Positions 15,786 through 25,700 of a stretch of 64,000 bases of DNA are shown piece after piece. How positions within the stretch are numbered: position 1 is the stretch's first letter; every line of letters begins with the position of its first letter. Both the position numbers and the translations under genes were made by a program. The notes beneath the pieces are model-generated. The model saw nothing but the letters and a program-made list of their open reading frames with translations. It made no database searches and had not been told where the DNA came from. The DNA is taken from assembly GCA_946401725.1 (NCBI GenBank), contig CAMIVE010000001.1, forward strand, positions 1-64,000, written 5' to 3'. The stretch comes from an uncultured Bacteroidales bacterium. GTDB taxonomy: Bacteria > Bacteroidota > Bacteroidia > Bacteroidales > P3.

Positions 15786-17761
15786 GAAAAATATGCACCC
15801 TTCTTTGGGCACTGACGCTGGGAGCAGCGAGCCTGGTCAACGCCCAAAACAACGACATTGCCATCAAGGAGCCCACAAAATACCAGGGGTTCCACACGCT
15901 GACGCATTTCGACTCGACCTCCGTCTTTATGGAGGAATCCGGTCTGAGCTATGTTTTGAACCACCGCCGTGTGGAGATGCTCGACTACACGGGCTGCCGT
16001 GACAACAATGTAGTAAAGATGGACTACGACCCGCTGTCGGCCTATGTTGAGATCCGCCAGGTGCTAGTGCACCGCTACTACAGTAACCGCACCGACACCA
16101 TTGTAGGAACGGTGACCGGAGAACGGAGACCGGGGATAGTCGTCTACGACTATGTGGCACCGGCCCGACTCATCTATTGGGGCGCTTCGCAGAAAATGGT
16201 CGAAATCGGTCATCTTGACCCGCGCGACGAAATAGAAATCTGGACCTTCCGCAAAGGCTTCACCTACGCGCTTCTGAGCGGAGACGATGACAGCCGCTAC
16301 ATCCCGCCGATGCGCGGCCATTTCTACGACATCGTCCCCTTCTGGAGCGAGCAGCCTATCACCGACAAGGTGTACAGCATCAACGTGCTTACCTCCAAGA
16401 AACTGCGCTTCAGTTTTTACAACGACCTGACGGGTGTCACCTTCGACTCCATACAACAGGGCGACCGAACCATCTACACCTTCCGCCGTCACGACATCAT
16501 GCCGCTGAAGCACGAACCTGCCGCGCTGGCCGACAACGACATGCAGTGCAAGCTGCTGCTCAGCACGGCGCCCAACTGGGAATCGAAGTCGATGTGGTTC
16601 TATGGTGTCAACGAGGACTACGGCAGCTTTAAGAGCACCCCCGAAGTGACCGCCAAGGTACGCGAGTTGCTCAAGGGCGCCCAAAGCGAGCAGGACAGCA
16701 TCAGCATCCTGACCCACTGGGTGGCTGACAACATCCGCTACTGCGGCATCTCGATGGGCGAAGGGGAAGGCTACACGCTGCATAATGCCGAAATGAACTT
16801 CACCGACCGCTGCGGCGTGTGCAAGGACAAAGCGGGCATGCTTGTCGCCATGCTGCGCGCCGCAGGCTTCAAAAGCTATGCTGCCATGACCATGGCTCAC
16901 GAACGTATCGACCGCATCCCCGCCGACCAGTTCAACCACAGCGTCTGCGTGGTGCAGCACCGCAACGGACGCTATGAATTGCTCGACCCCACCTGGGTGC
17001 CCAACGTACGAGAGCTGTGGAGCAGTGCCGAGCAGCAACAGGGTTATCTGATGGGATTGCCGGAAGGTGCCGACCTGATGGAGACACCGACCTCACCGGC
17101 AGAGAACCACTACATCCGCATCACGGGAGCATCAGAAATAAAGAAAGACGGCACACTTGAAGGCACCTTCACCGTCACCGCAGAAGGACAGAGCGACGCG
17201 TCCGTTCGCGGCGTGTTCAAAGCCCGCCAAAGCGAATGGCAGCGCAATCTGGAGATGGAACTACTGCGGGTTGCTCCCAACGCGGTCATCAAAAAAGTGA
17301 CCTATACCGACGAGGACCATTACCTGGACCATCCCGTGAGCATCACTTATACCTACAGCATTCCCCGCTACGCCATCGTGGACGGCGACAATTTGATTTT
17401 CATCCCCTTGACGGCCCGCAACCTCTATAGCCGCGCCATGGGGCACCTCTACTTCGACACCTCACTTACGGAACGGACACAGCCCTTTGCCGACCGTTGT
17501 TCGCGGCTGGTGGAAATCAACGAGACCATCACGCTGCCCGGCGCGTACAAGACCATGGACTACAACGCTCAAATCAACGGTGTGGTATCGCCGGCAGTGA
17601 ACTATGGCTGCGGCTTCAAGCTGGAGGGCAAAAAACTGCTGTTCGGCGAAAGCGCCATGTACAACAAGCGCATCTACGAAGCTTCCGACTGGCCCGCTTT
17701 CCGACAGGCTGTCCGCAACCAGAAGGTGGTAGCTGCCACTCCCGTAATTTTACACAAATAA
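15782..17761 (+). CDS. Secreted DUF3857-like/transglutaminase protein
   Basis: 659 residues. A signal peptide (TLLWALTLGAASLVNAQ) precedes an N-terminal beta-rich region of about 270 residues. A transglutaminase-like core follows with a complete Cys-His-Asp triad: DRCGVCKDKAGMLVAMLRAAG (about residues 340-360), FNHSVCVVQ and ELLDPTWVPN. A beta-rich C-terminal part of about 240 residues closes the protein. Bacterial enzymes of this fold act as proteases, peptidases or cross-linkers in the periplasm or outer membrane; the reaction is not predictable. It shares 4 bases with the upstream DUF4105 gene and is 18 bases from the next one, a clear operon. An intact triad suggests it is catalytically active. 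Confidence 0.85.
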   Translation: MRKICTLLWALTLGAASLVNAQNNDIAIKEPTKYQGFHTLTHFDSTSVFMEESGLSYVLNHRRVEMLDYTGCRDNNVVKMDYDPLSAYVEIRQVLVHRYYSNRTDTIVGTVTGERRPGIVVYDYVAPARLIYWGASQKMVEIGHLDPRDEIEIWTFRKGFTYALLSGDDDSRYIPPMRGHFYDIVPFWSEQPITDKVYSINVLTSKKLRFSFYNDLTGVTFDSIQQGDRTIYTFRRHDIMPLKHEPAALADNDMQCKLLLSTAPNWESKSMWFYGVNEDYGSFKSTPEVTAKVRELLKGAQSEQDSISILTHWVADNIRYCGISMGEGEGYTLHNAEMNFTDRCGVCKDKAGMLVAMLRAAGFKSYAAMTMAHERIDRIPADQFNHSVCVVQHRNGRYELLDPTWVPNVRELWSSAEQQQGYLMGLPEGADLMETPTSPAENHYIRITGASEIKKDGTLEGTFTVTAEGQSDASVRGVFKARQSEWQRNLEMELLRVAPNAVIKKVTYTDEDHYLDHPVSITYTYSIPRYAIVDGDNLIFIPLTARNLYSRAMGHLYFDTSLTERTQPFADRCSRLVEINETITLPGAYKTMDYNAQINGVVSPAVNYGCGFKLEGKKLLFGESAMYNKRIYEASDWPAFRQAVRNQKVVAATPVILHK

Positions 17762-17779
17762 CACTAACTTTGGATAGAG

Positions 17780-19279
17780 ATGAAAAAGACATTTAAGATA
17801 CTCATTGCCGTCGCACTGTTTTCTGTTCTCCAGTTCTCCGTTTCCCATGCCCAAGATGCAGAGTACAACCTGATTCGCCGCACCTACAAGGTGAACGGCG
17901 ACGGCACCACGGACATCAGTTACCGCAAGGAAATCAAGTTGCTGCGCAACCGCGCCATCACCGCCTACGCCGACAAGGGGGAGACATTCATCCTCTACAA
18001 CCCCGCCATCGACCAGCTGACCATCAACGAGAGCTATACCATCCGCAAAGACGGCAGCCGTGTACAGACTCCAGCCAACGCTTTCATCGACCAGTTGCCG
18101 AGCCAATGCGAGAACTGCGGCCGCTATAACGGCATACGTGAACGCGTGGTGGTCCACACCGCGTTGGAATACGACTGCATCGTTGTACTCGACTACACCA
18201 TCCACCGCAAAGGCACCTACCTCGACGAGGAGATTATCCTCAGCAAGGACTGCCCCGTGAAGAAATACGAGGTGATATTCGATACGCCGGAAAGCCGAGG
18301 CAACTACGACATAAATTTCTCAGAATGGGTCGACAGCGACAAAATCAAGGTTTTGAAAGACGACCACACCTTCCACTGCGTTGCCAACAACCTGCCTCAG
18401 ACCTACAACGACAGCTATCTGCCTGATGCCCTCTACCCCACCATACACCTATCATTCAAGCCCAATACGCCTGCCTTCGTTTGCGGCACCGGCGATGTCG
18501 ACCTCGAAGCCAAGATAGGTTCTGCCGCAGCCAACTTGATTGGCGAACTGCACGACAACAATCCGCTGACCTACGTCACCAACATCCGCGACTATGTGAT
18601 TGACAATATCCGCACTACCGACTTCCCGATGTCGCTGGTGAATTATGAGATATCTTCGCCCACAGAGACTTTCCTTAGCGCCTGCGGCACCCCCGCCGAC
18701 AAGGAATGGCTTATACTCGCCCTTATACGTGAAGCCGGCTTCAAGGCCAGCAAGCAAGATCACCGCATCATTGTAACCGTCAATGAGAACGGCAACAATA
18801 TGGATTATATCCTCTCTACCACCGACAAGCGTCCGCCGCGTCTTGACGGTGCTGCCGTCGACGAGCAGCGCACCATCGAGATTGAACAGAGCATTCCCTG
18901 GACTGGCGAAAACATCGGTGGCGGATACGGTCAGATGACGCTGCCTACCGAGCGTGGCAGTATCAACATCAACCCTGCCCGACTAACCAGCAACCGCAAA
19001 GCACCCATCAAGATACGCAACTGCAACGAAAAATATCACTACACCCTGAATGTGCCAACACGAGCGACACTCGTAAAACCCGTCAACATCAGCTACACCA
19101 AAGCAGGCATTGGAAACATCAAGATTTGTATCAAGCAGCTGGACAACGGAACCATCGATGTGGTACGCGAACTCAACATCGATGTCGAACACGGCATTGT
19201 CACGCCGAAGCAATACAAAGCCTTCCGCCAAATGATGCAAGATTGGGGAGTAAACAGAACAATAACAATAAAACAATAG
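17780..19279 (+). CDS. Secreted DUF3857/transglutaminase-like protein with degenerate active site
   Basis: 499 residues, with signal peptide (ILIAVALFSVLQFSVSHA). The N-terminal part (about 25-220) matches DUF3857: YKVNGDGTTDISYRKEIKLL, then ESYTIRKDGSRVQTP. A transglutaminase-like helix follows near residue 290 (SACGTPADKEWLILALIREAGF). It keeps the position of the catalytic Cys, but no His or Asp partner appears in the expected strands (MDYILSTTDKRPP where an FNHxxV-type strand would be). It is shorter than its neighbour and lies in the same operon, ending in a terminator shared with the DjlA-like gene. It may be a binding partner or non-enzymatic paralogue of the upstream protein. Confidence 0.75.
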   Translation: MKKTFKILIAVALFSVLQFSVSHAQDAEYNLIRRTYKVNGDGTTDISYRKEIKLLRNRAITAYADKGETFILYNPAIDQLTINESYTIRKDGSRVQTPANAFIDQLPSQCENCGRYNGIRERVVVHTALEYDCIVVLDYTIHRKGTYLDEEIILSKDCPVKKYEVIFDTPESRGNYDINFSEWVDSDKIKVLKDDHTFHCVANNLPQTYNDSYLPDALYPTIHLSFKPNTPAFVCGTGDVDLEAKIGSAAANLIGELHDNNPLTYVTNIRDYVIDNIRTTDFPMSLVNYEISSPTETFLSACGTPADKEWLILALIREAGFKASKQDHRIIVTVNENGNNMDYILSTTDKRPPRLDGAAVDEQRTIEIEQSIPWTGENIGGGYGQMTLPTERGSININPARLTSNRKAPIKIRNCNEKYHYTLNVPTRATLVKPVNISYTKAGIGNIKICIKQLDNGTIDVVRELNIDVEHGIVTPKQYKAFRQMMQDWGVNRTITIKQ

Positions 19280-19285
19280 TCAAAG

Positions 19286-19314
19286 AAAAAGTCCGCAAAT
19301 TCGCGGACTTTTTT
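19286..19314. terminator. Bidirectional terminator between the envelope operon and the DjlA-like gene
   Basis: Stem GTCCGC/GCGGAC with A-tract before and T-tract after; the minus-strand gene ends inside the T-tract. Confidence 0.8.
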
Positions 19315-20161
19315 ATTTGATACCCCTGATAGTTTTCAGGGTTTCGTAGGCTTCGTTGATTTCGCGGAACTGGGCTTCGGCGTTCTTTCTCATCTCCTCA
19401 CCCATACCTTCCACCTTATCGGGATGGTATTTCATCGCCAGACGGCGATAGGCCTTCTTGATTTCGTCGTTGGTGGCACTGCTGTCCAAACCCAGCACTT
19501 TGTAAGGATCCTTCTTCGAAGCGCCCGTAGCGCTGGAGGAACGGCCATAGCCACTGCCATACCCACTGCTGTAGCCACCACCGTAGCTACCTGCGACATG
19601 TCGCGCATGGATGGAGGTGTAATCTTGCGCATTGATACCCAACCTATTGCTTATCGAATGCAATACCTGAATTTCAGGGCTGCACACCTCTCCGTCGGAA
19701 TCGGCTATACCGAACAGGAAATCGAGCATGTGATAGCGTGTGGTATAGTCGGTGTTGTATTTGATTTGGCGGCAGACATCGTTCAACGGGATATCCTGCT
19801 GCTGCAAATCGCGTAGTTTCAAGAGGAGCTCTTTGGCTTGTTCCTCACTATAGTTGCTGCGAAGGAAACGTTTCACATATTCCAGTTCGCTTTTCTTCAC
19901 TTCGCGGTCGGCCTTCATCACCGCCGCCATCAACACCAATAACGCAACAGAAAGGTCTTCAGAAGTACCCGTATTGGTATAACGACGATAGCTCTGAGAG
20001 CTGTTTTTCTCACTGAACGTATTGTATCCGTCACCCGATTCGACACGGCGGGTGTTGCCATTCTTCTCGAGCGACGAACCAATCAGATAGCCAATGATGC
20101 CGCCAATCGGCCCCAAAAGGCTCCATCCCAGTCCGCCCAAAATCCATTTTCCAAGTCCCAT
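19313..20161 (-). CDS. DjlA-like membrane-anchored J-domain co-chaperone (TerB + DnaJ)
   Basis: 282 residues. A Gly-rich hydrophobic N-terminus ([23 protein letters not shown]) forms the membrane anchor. A TerB-like helical domain spans about residues 65-180 ([40 protein letters not shown]). A Gly/Ser/Tyr linker leads to a C-terminal J domain with the HPD triad ([16 protein letters not shown]). It would recruit and stimulate DnaK at the inner membrane, like E. coli DjlA. The leader in front of the ATG consists of repeated G-poor words and continues into the heptamer repeat at the end of the upstream AsmA-like gene. Confidence 0.85.
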   Translation of the reverse strand: MGLGKWILGGLGWSLLGPIGGIIGYLIGSSLEKNGNTRRVESGDGYNTFSEKNSSQSYRRYTNTGTSEDLSVALLVLMAAVMKADREVKKSELEYVKRFLRSNYSEEQAKELLLKLRDLQQQDIPLNDVCRQIKYNTDYTTRYHMLDFLFGIADSDGEVCSPEIQVLHSISNRLGINAQDYTSIHARHVAGSYGGGYSSGYGSGYGRSSSATGASKKDPYKVLGLDSSATNDEIKKAYRRLAMKYHPDKVEGMGEEMRKNAEAQFREINEAYETLKTIRGIK

Positions 20162-20221
20162 GGTATGTTTGTTGATAGGTTGATATGGTGATATGTTAAA
20201 AAGGGTTTTAGTCTCAATTAC

Positions 20222-20300
20222 TGTTCTCCGTTCTCCGTTCTCAGTTCTCAGTTCTCCGTTCTCAGTTCTCAGTTCTCAGTTCTCAGTTCTCAGTTCTCCG
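20222..20300. repeat. Heptamer tandem repeat (TTCTCAG/TTCTCCG)
   Basis: About eleven copies of a 7-base unit, TTCTCAG with CCG variants. It spans the last codons and stop of the AsmA-like gene (20290) and the spacer before the DjlA-like gene. Read on the coding strand it is GAGAACT repeated, and the gene's own stop TGA lies within a unit. Confidence 0.9.
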
Positions 20301-22536
20301 TTTCTGGTTCCTGGACGTCGCTCAGGATCTTGATTTCATAGCCGTTTTTCTTGGTCACCTTGGAGAGTTCCCCAATGGAGATCTGCTTTTCCGACACCCC
20401 CATCTTCTCTACAAAATAGCGGCGGATGCCTTCATCACGCATACGGAACACATTCTGCAACACAATCGTGGCAGCCTCTTCGGAATAGTGCTGCTCGGCA
20501 AAACGTCGCACCTCTTTCTCAGACGGACGGCGTGATTTGAGACCTTTGGAACGCAGGTAGGAAACAAATCCGGTGTCTTTGACGCTGATAGCAGACACAT
20601 CGTCATATAAGATAAACTGTGGCAGAATGGCCGAGTAGGACTTTTCCGGATGGATGGAGAGATAGTATTCCTCCTTCATAGAATAGAGGCGCTGAGCCTG
20701 TACGGCAGCCGCCATATCGAACTGCGGTTCCAACGCAATCACAATGGAGCTATCATAATTCAGCACCTCGGCAATTTTCGCATAGAGGTTGTACTGCTCG
20801 GCTGTAAAACCTGCCTGAAGCGGATCGGTCACAATAAAGTCCATATTGCCGGCACCGCCAAAAGCGTTTGCCATCAGACGGAACGGCGACGTGGCCACCT
20901 TGACCAGCAAGTTGCCCAGCGTCTTCCAGACAATCTTCATGTAGGAGAATTCCGGTGAGTCGATATTGCCCTTCACCGGGATATCAAACTGCACCTTGCC
21001 GTCCTTGTCTTTCAACACAAAGAGGGCCGCTTTAAGCGGTACATTGACTTCCGCCTTGACATCCTCCCGTTTTTCTCCCACCTCGGGATTGTAAAGATCC
21101 AGCCTGTTTTTGCCGTCAAGCTGACTGTTGACAATCGTGTTCTCGCTAGTGAACGAAAGCGTACCGTCGGTGAACGGGAATGCCAGGTAAGCCACTGCAT
21201 AGGGCGACAGGTCTTTCAGATGGAGACTCTTGATGGTGAGCGACAAGTATTGGTTAGCTTTCCAGTCGTCGATATTGCCTTTCCAGCGGATGATGGCCAT
21301 GCCGCCATGCGGCAACTGGGCAAAGACTTTGGCATTGTTCTCGCCACTGAACGAGAGGTTCTCGGAAGTGATATTCAATTTTGTTATCGGGAAAGAGAAC
21401 CTATCGGGCAGCGTGAAATCGTTATAGGTAACGGCAGCGTCTTTCAATGCGAAAGAGCCCACCTTTAACTGGAACGGCTTTGAAGGAGAGGAGGGCTGGT
21501 TGTCAGCCTTTTCTTCTTCAGGCGGTTCCTGCGATGGAGCCGTCGACGGGAAAAGGCGGTCAAAATTTGTCCCAGTAGTGTAGCGGTCGAAATGCGACTT
21601 CAGCTGATCCACCGAGACCGTTTTGATGTCGAAAAGATTCTCCTCGATATTGATCCGTTTGACGTCGACTGCCAGCCGGTTGCATGCCAGCACCTGGTCA
21701 CCCGTCAGGTCACGGATGTCGACACCTTGCAGCGCCACATTGCCGGAGATGTTCATCTTCAGAATCTCATCCAACTTGCCTTGTGCCTTCACCTTGGCAT
21801 TGAGCTCCCCGCCCAGTTTGCTGAGCCGCACCACTTCGTTCAGATAGGCACGGATATTGGAGATGGCAAATTTTTCCAGGTCCAGGTTGACCACAAAACT
21901 GTTGTCATCGAGGTTGAGCGAAGCATCGGTGCGTAGCACACCGCCGTCAGCCAGCTGGAGTTCCACACCCGCATCGGTATTCTCCGAGCCGTCGAAATAG
22001 ACACCCGGAATCTTGATGTTCAGATTCTTCAAATCCCACTCGCTACCACTGCCCGCATCGGCATAGTACACCTCTCCACCCGTCAGACGTATATTGTAAA
22101 AGCCCAGTTTCCAACTGCTGGAGGTGGTATCCTCCGGTTTATCCGGTTCGTCAGATGCAAAATGTTCAATAATGGAGTTGAAATTAAAGCGGTCGCCCTC
22201 TTGCAGCACCCTCACCTTGGGGTTTGCCAGCGTGAAATGTTTCACATACAGCTCGCTGCCCAAGAGTTTACGTAGCTTCACTGCGGCGTCGAGTGTGTCG
22301 AAATGGAAAAACACTGTCTTATCGTCGTCCTCGTATACCGACAAATCGTAGATGCGCACCTGTCCTTTGAAGAGATTCACTTTCAGCGTCTCCACATGCA
22401 GTTCACGGCCTATCAGGTCTTTGCCGTGCTTGTTCACATAGCTTTTCGCTATGGGCGACACCAGCAACAGCGCCAAAAGGAGCAACAAAAGAATACTTCC
22501 TATTACTATCAGTGTGATTTTTAACCACTTTTTCAT
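20290..22536 (-). CDS. AsmA/DUF748-family envelope protein
   Basis: 748 residues. One N-terminal membrane helix (ITLIVIGSILLLLLLALLLV) is followed by a long repetitive beta domain. The segment IGRELHVETLKVNLFKGQVRIYDLSVYE is typical of the AsmA N-terminus, and the later ATVPL-like part and the PVKGNIDSPEFSYMKIVWKTLGNLL region match DUF748. Such proteins bridge the periplasm and are thought to carry phospholipids or assist outer-membrane biogenesis. A Pro/Glu/Ser-rich stretch near residues 335-355 looks like a disordered loop. The C-terminal 100 residues are charged and end inside the heptamer repeat. Transcription probably starts at the TATTTTTG box at 22561-22568. Confidence 0.82.
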   Translation of the reverse strand: MKKWLKITLIVIGSILLLLLLALLLVSPIAKSYVNKHGKDLIGRELHVETLKVNLFKGQVRIYDLSVYEDDDKTVFFHFDTLDAAVKLRKLLGSELYVKHFTLANPKVRVLQEGDRFNFNSIIEHFASDEPDKPEDTTSSSWKLGFYNIRLTGGEVYYADAGSGSEWDLKNLNIKIPGVYFDGSENTDAGVELQLADGGVLRTDASLNLDDNSFVVNLDLEKFAISNIRAYLNEVVRLSKLGGELNAKVKAQGKLDEILKMNISGNVALQGVDIRDLTGDQVLACNRLAVDVKRINIEENLFDIKTVSVDQLKSHFDRYTTGTNFDRLFPSTAPSQEPPEEEKADNQPSSPSKPFQLKVGSFALKDAAVTYNDFTLPDRFSFPITKLNITSENLSFSGENNAKVFAQLPHGGMAIIRWKGNIDDWKANQYLSLTIKSLHLKDLSPYAVAYLAFPFTDGTLSFTSENTIVNSQLDGKNRLDLYNPEVGEKREDVKAEVNVPLKAALFVLKDKDGKVQFDIPVKGNIDSPEFSYMKIVWKTLGNLLVKVATSPFRLMANAFGGAGNMDFIVTDPLQAGFTAEQYNLYAKIAEVLNYDSSIVIALEPQFDMAAAVQAQRLYSMKEEYYLSIHPEKSYSAILPQFILYDDVSAISVKDTGFVSYLRSKGLKSRRPSEKEVRRFAEQHYSEEAATIVLQNVFRMRDEGIRRYFVEKMGVSEKQISIGELSKVTKKNGYEIKILSDVQEPETEN

Positions 22537-22560
22537 TTTTCAACCGAGATAAAATTCAGG

Positions 22561-22568
22561 CAAAAATA
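22561..22568 (-). promoter_or_regulatory. Bacteroidota -7 box (TATTTTTG) for the AsmA-like gene
   Basis: Minus-strand TATTTTTG, 24 bases before the ATG at 22536. Confidence 0.5.
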
Positions 22569-22630
22569 GGAAAAATAATCCACATATAAAAAAAACGCCC
22601 GAAAATAATCCCAACAACGAAAAAAAAACG

Positions 22631-22638
22631 TATTTTTG
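22631..22638 (+). promoter_or_regulatory. Bacteroidota -7 box (TATTTTTG) for the T9SS cargo operon
   Basis: Plus-strand TATTTTTG, 82 bases before the GTG at 22721. It would drive both cargo genes, which are 4 bases apart. Confidence 0.5.
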
Positions 22639-22720
22639 CAAAAAATATCGCATTCTTCTGGGAATAACATAAAACAATTTGTCCTTTAATATCATATATT
22701 TTAATTTGTCAATATAAAAG

Positions 22721-25700
22721 GTGTATAAAAAAGAAGCCCTAAAAAAGATACTTGTTGTTTTGATTGCAACATTTTTTTGCCATTGTGGACTTGATGCCCA
22801 ATGCAATTATGTCATTGAGCCCCAAGGGAGCAACCGTTGCAGTTCTACAATCCGCACCCAATATCTGCTTCCGGACTCCACCTCTGCATGCCGAGGAAAC
22901 GTTGTGTCCTATTCCGTAGTGGGAGACAGCGTTGACATCTTTCACTATTCCTGGCTGGTCATGGGAGGTACGATTGTCTCCTATTCCAACGACAGCACGA
23001 ACGTTTCCATTCTGTGGGGAGAAGGCTCCGAGGGCTATATAGAACTGACACGATGGATCGAGAACAGACACTGTACGAAAACAATGCATGTCCGTTTGGT
23101 GGACAAGCCGGTGGTGGCTTGTTCCTCCGTTCCAAACCACGCCGTTTCACCCGACGGTGAAATCACGATTGACGTGTGCACTGGAGACGAAATCCTCCTC
23201 ACAGACCGAAGCCGTTCCGACGGGACCCCCGTCACCGACTATTATTGGGAATGCGACGACAGAACTTCGACCGAGCCCGTCTTTGAATTCACTCCACATG
23301 AAGACGGCGTCTATTATATTGTCCACAGGGTATACAACTCCTGCGGGTGTTACGACGAAGAGACGATAACCGTCAACGCGGCGCTGCAGTGTCCGTTGGA
23401 AGTTTTCTGCTTCGGCAGTGTGTGTGGCGGCAGCAACCATACCTATACTGTCATCACCCCCATGTGCTCCACCTATCATTGGAGTGTTGAAAATGGCACC
23501 TTATTGGCCGGACAAGGCGAACAGCAAATAATTGTACATTGGGACAATCCCCAGTCGGGATACGGTGTCCTCACGCTTGACGGCAGCCCCTGCGAATGCG
23601 AGTGCAAAGCACGGAAAGCCATACGCGTTCCGATTGTTTCCGACCATATGGCCGTCAAAGGCCCCGACACCGTATGCGTGGGGGAACAATATCTTTACAG
23701 CCTGCCACTGCACGGTTCCACGGCATATAACTGGACGGTGGCCCCTATGGGAGCAACAATGACTGCGTCTTCATTGCCCAATGAGCAATACATTACTTTC
23801 AACCTGACGGGCACCTATAATGTAGGTGCATCATTCCAGTGTCCGTTCCTGAACTGCACAGGTACAAGCCGGGACAAGACCGTCGTAGTCCTCGATAGTC
23901 TTCGAATCCTACCGAGGTCGGCGGAGGTGTGTCAGGGAAACGCTTTCACCTGCACAACCGACAGCCATCTGCCTGTGCGGTGGTCTGTAACGAAGGGCGA
24001 CTCGCTGGCCTACGACACCGTGGGCGTGGAGATGACTTTTGTTTTTGGAAGAGCAGGTTCTTACCGTATTCTGGCGAGCAGCGGAAGCCATTGCAACACG
24101 GCGGTGTGTCTCGTCACCGTGAAGGAGCGCCCACCCATTCCGGAAGATTTGGGCTATCCCGCCCATGCCTGCGTGAACAGTTCCGTGATGCTGACAGGCC
24201 ATGCGACGTCGCCAGACAACTACATCGAATGGCGTTCGGCCTATGGGGAAGGGACAGTACCTGACCGGATTGAGGGCGACACGGTAAGCATCTTTTTTCC
24301 CGACTCCATCGCCACACTGCTGGTCTGTCAGGTGGACCGCGTTTCAGGATGCCGCTCGGACAGCGTTGTGCTCCGAATACCCGGATTCTCGCTTAGCCCG
24401 TTGCAGACGAATCTTTTGGAGATGTGTCCCGGACAGACGGTGCACGTGTCGGTTGCGGACCAGTCGGAGGACGGTGTGCTGTACAACTGGTGGGTAGAAT
24501 TTCCCAACAAGGCGACCGTCATGGCTGACAACCGAAGCAACGAAGTGGATGTGATGGCAAACTATACAAGCGAGACCATGCCTTACACTGTGCGTCTGTT
24601 CCTGAAAAGGACAAGCTGCATGGGAACGAGCACCGACATTGTGCAGTTGCGCATCCGCGACATATCGCCGCCGACAATCAGTGCCTCCACTCCAGCCTGC
24701 CAAGGGTCCATAATATACTTCAACATGGATGCGGAACATGAGGCTATTGCTTCCGCCGAGAACTGCAGGTGGGAGGGCTGTGGCAGTTACACTGGACTGG
24801 ATTATTTTGGAGCATTCATAGAAGCGGGTGAACATACGGTAAGTCTGCACTATGTGTCTTCTATTGGGTGTGCTCCTGTGGATGTGCAGACAGCAATAAA
24901 CGTACATCCAGTATTTAGTTGTTACTACGACACCGCCTCCCATCCAGGATTTATATGCATCCATTTTATCAACGATGAAGTAGACAATGTTTCTTACCTA
25001 TGGAATACGGAGGAAACGACGCAATGCATACAATATATCAGAGGGCAGGAGTATACTTGTCAGGTTACTTTTGGCAACAGTCACTGTTCTTCAACACCAT
25101 ATTGGCAAGGCAATCTTCATCCTCCGTCATCGGATCCATGTACAAGCATACAATTGGGAAACACAGCATTGAGGAGTTTCCCTGAGTGTTTCAATACAGT
25201 CAATTTTATCCGCGGCAACGAGATACCATCAGATGTAATTGAGCTGGAGGTAGTAACACACATCGACAACCATAAAAAGAAATATACATTGGACCGTCCT
25301 TCTACGTTATTCCAACTTGACAATGCGGGTCCGTATACCGCCTCGGTAAAATGGAACAGTAACGATACTTGTTACACTGCCAAAACGACAGGGATAGTCC
25401 AGATCTATCCTCGCATAAAAGTCAAATACAACTGCAGTGACTCGCTAATAATCATGGACAGTTCGGTTTATTACGGTGGCACTATTCCAGGGTATCGTCT
25501 CATACATATAAGGAATGTCAGTGTGACCAATCCGTTTTTTATAACCGAGAAAGAACTACACGGGATTAGCCGCAGAACCGCCATTCCGATTTTTTTATTC
25601 TCAGAAGGGGACACACTAAGCATTACACTAATCAGGGGGGACTGCCGGCACAAAATCTATTATGTCTTCCACAGGAAGCCCGTCAATGTCGCGATCAATG

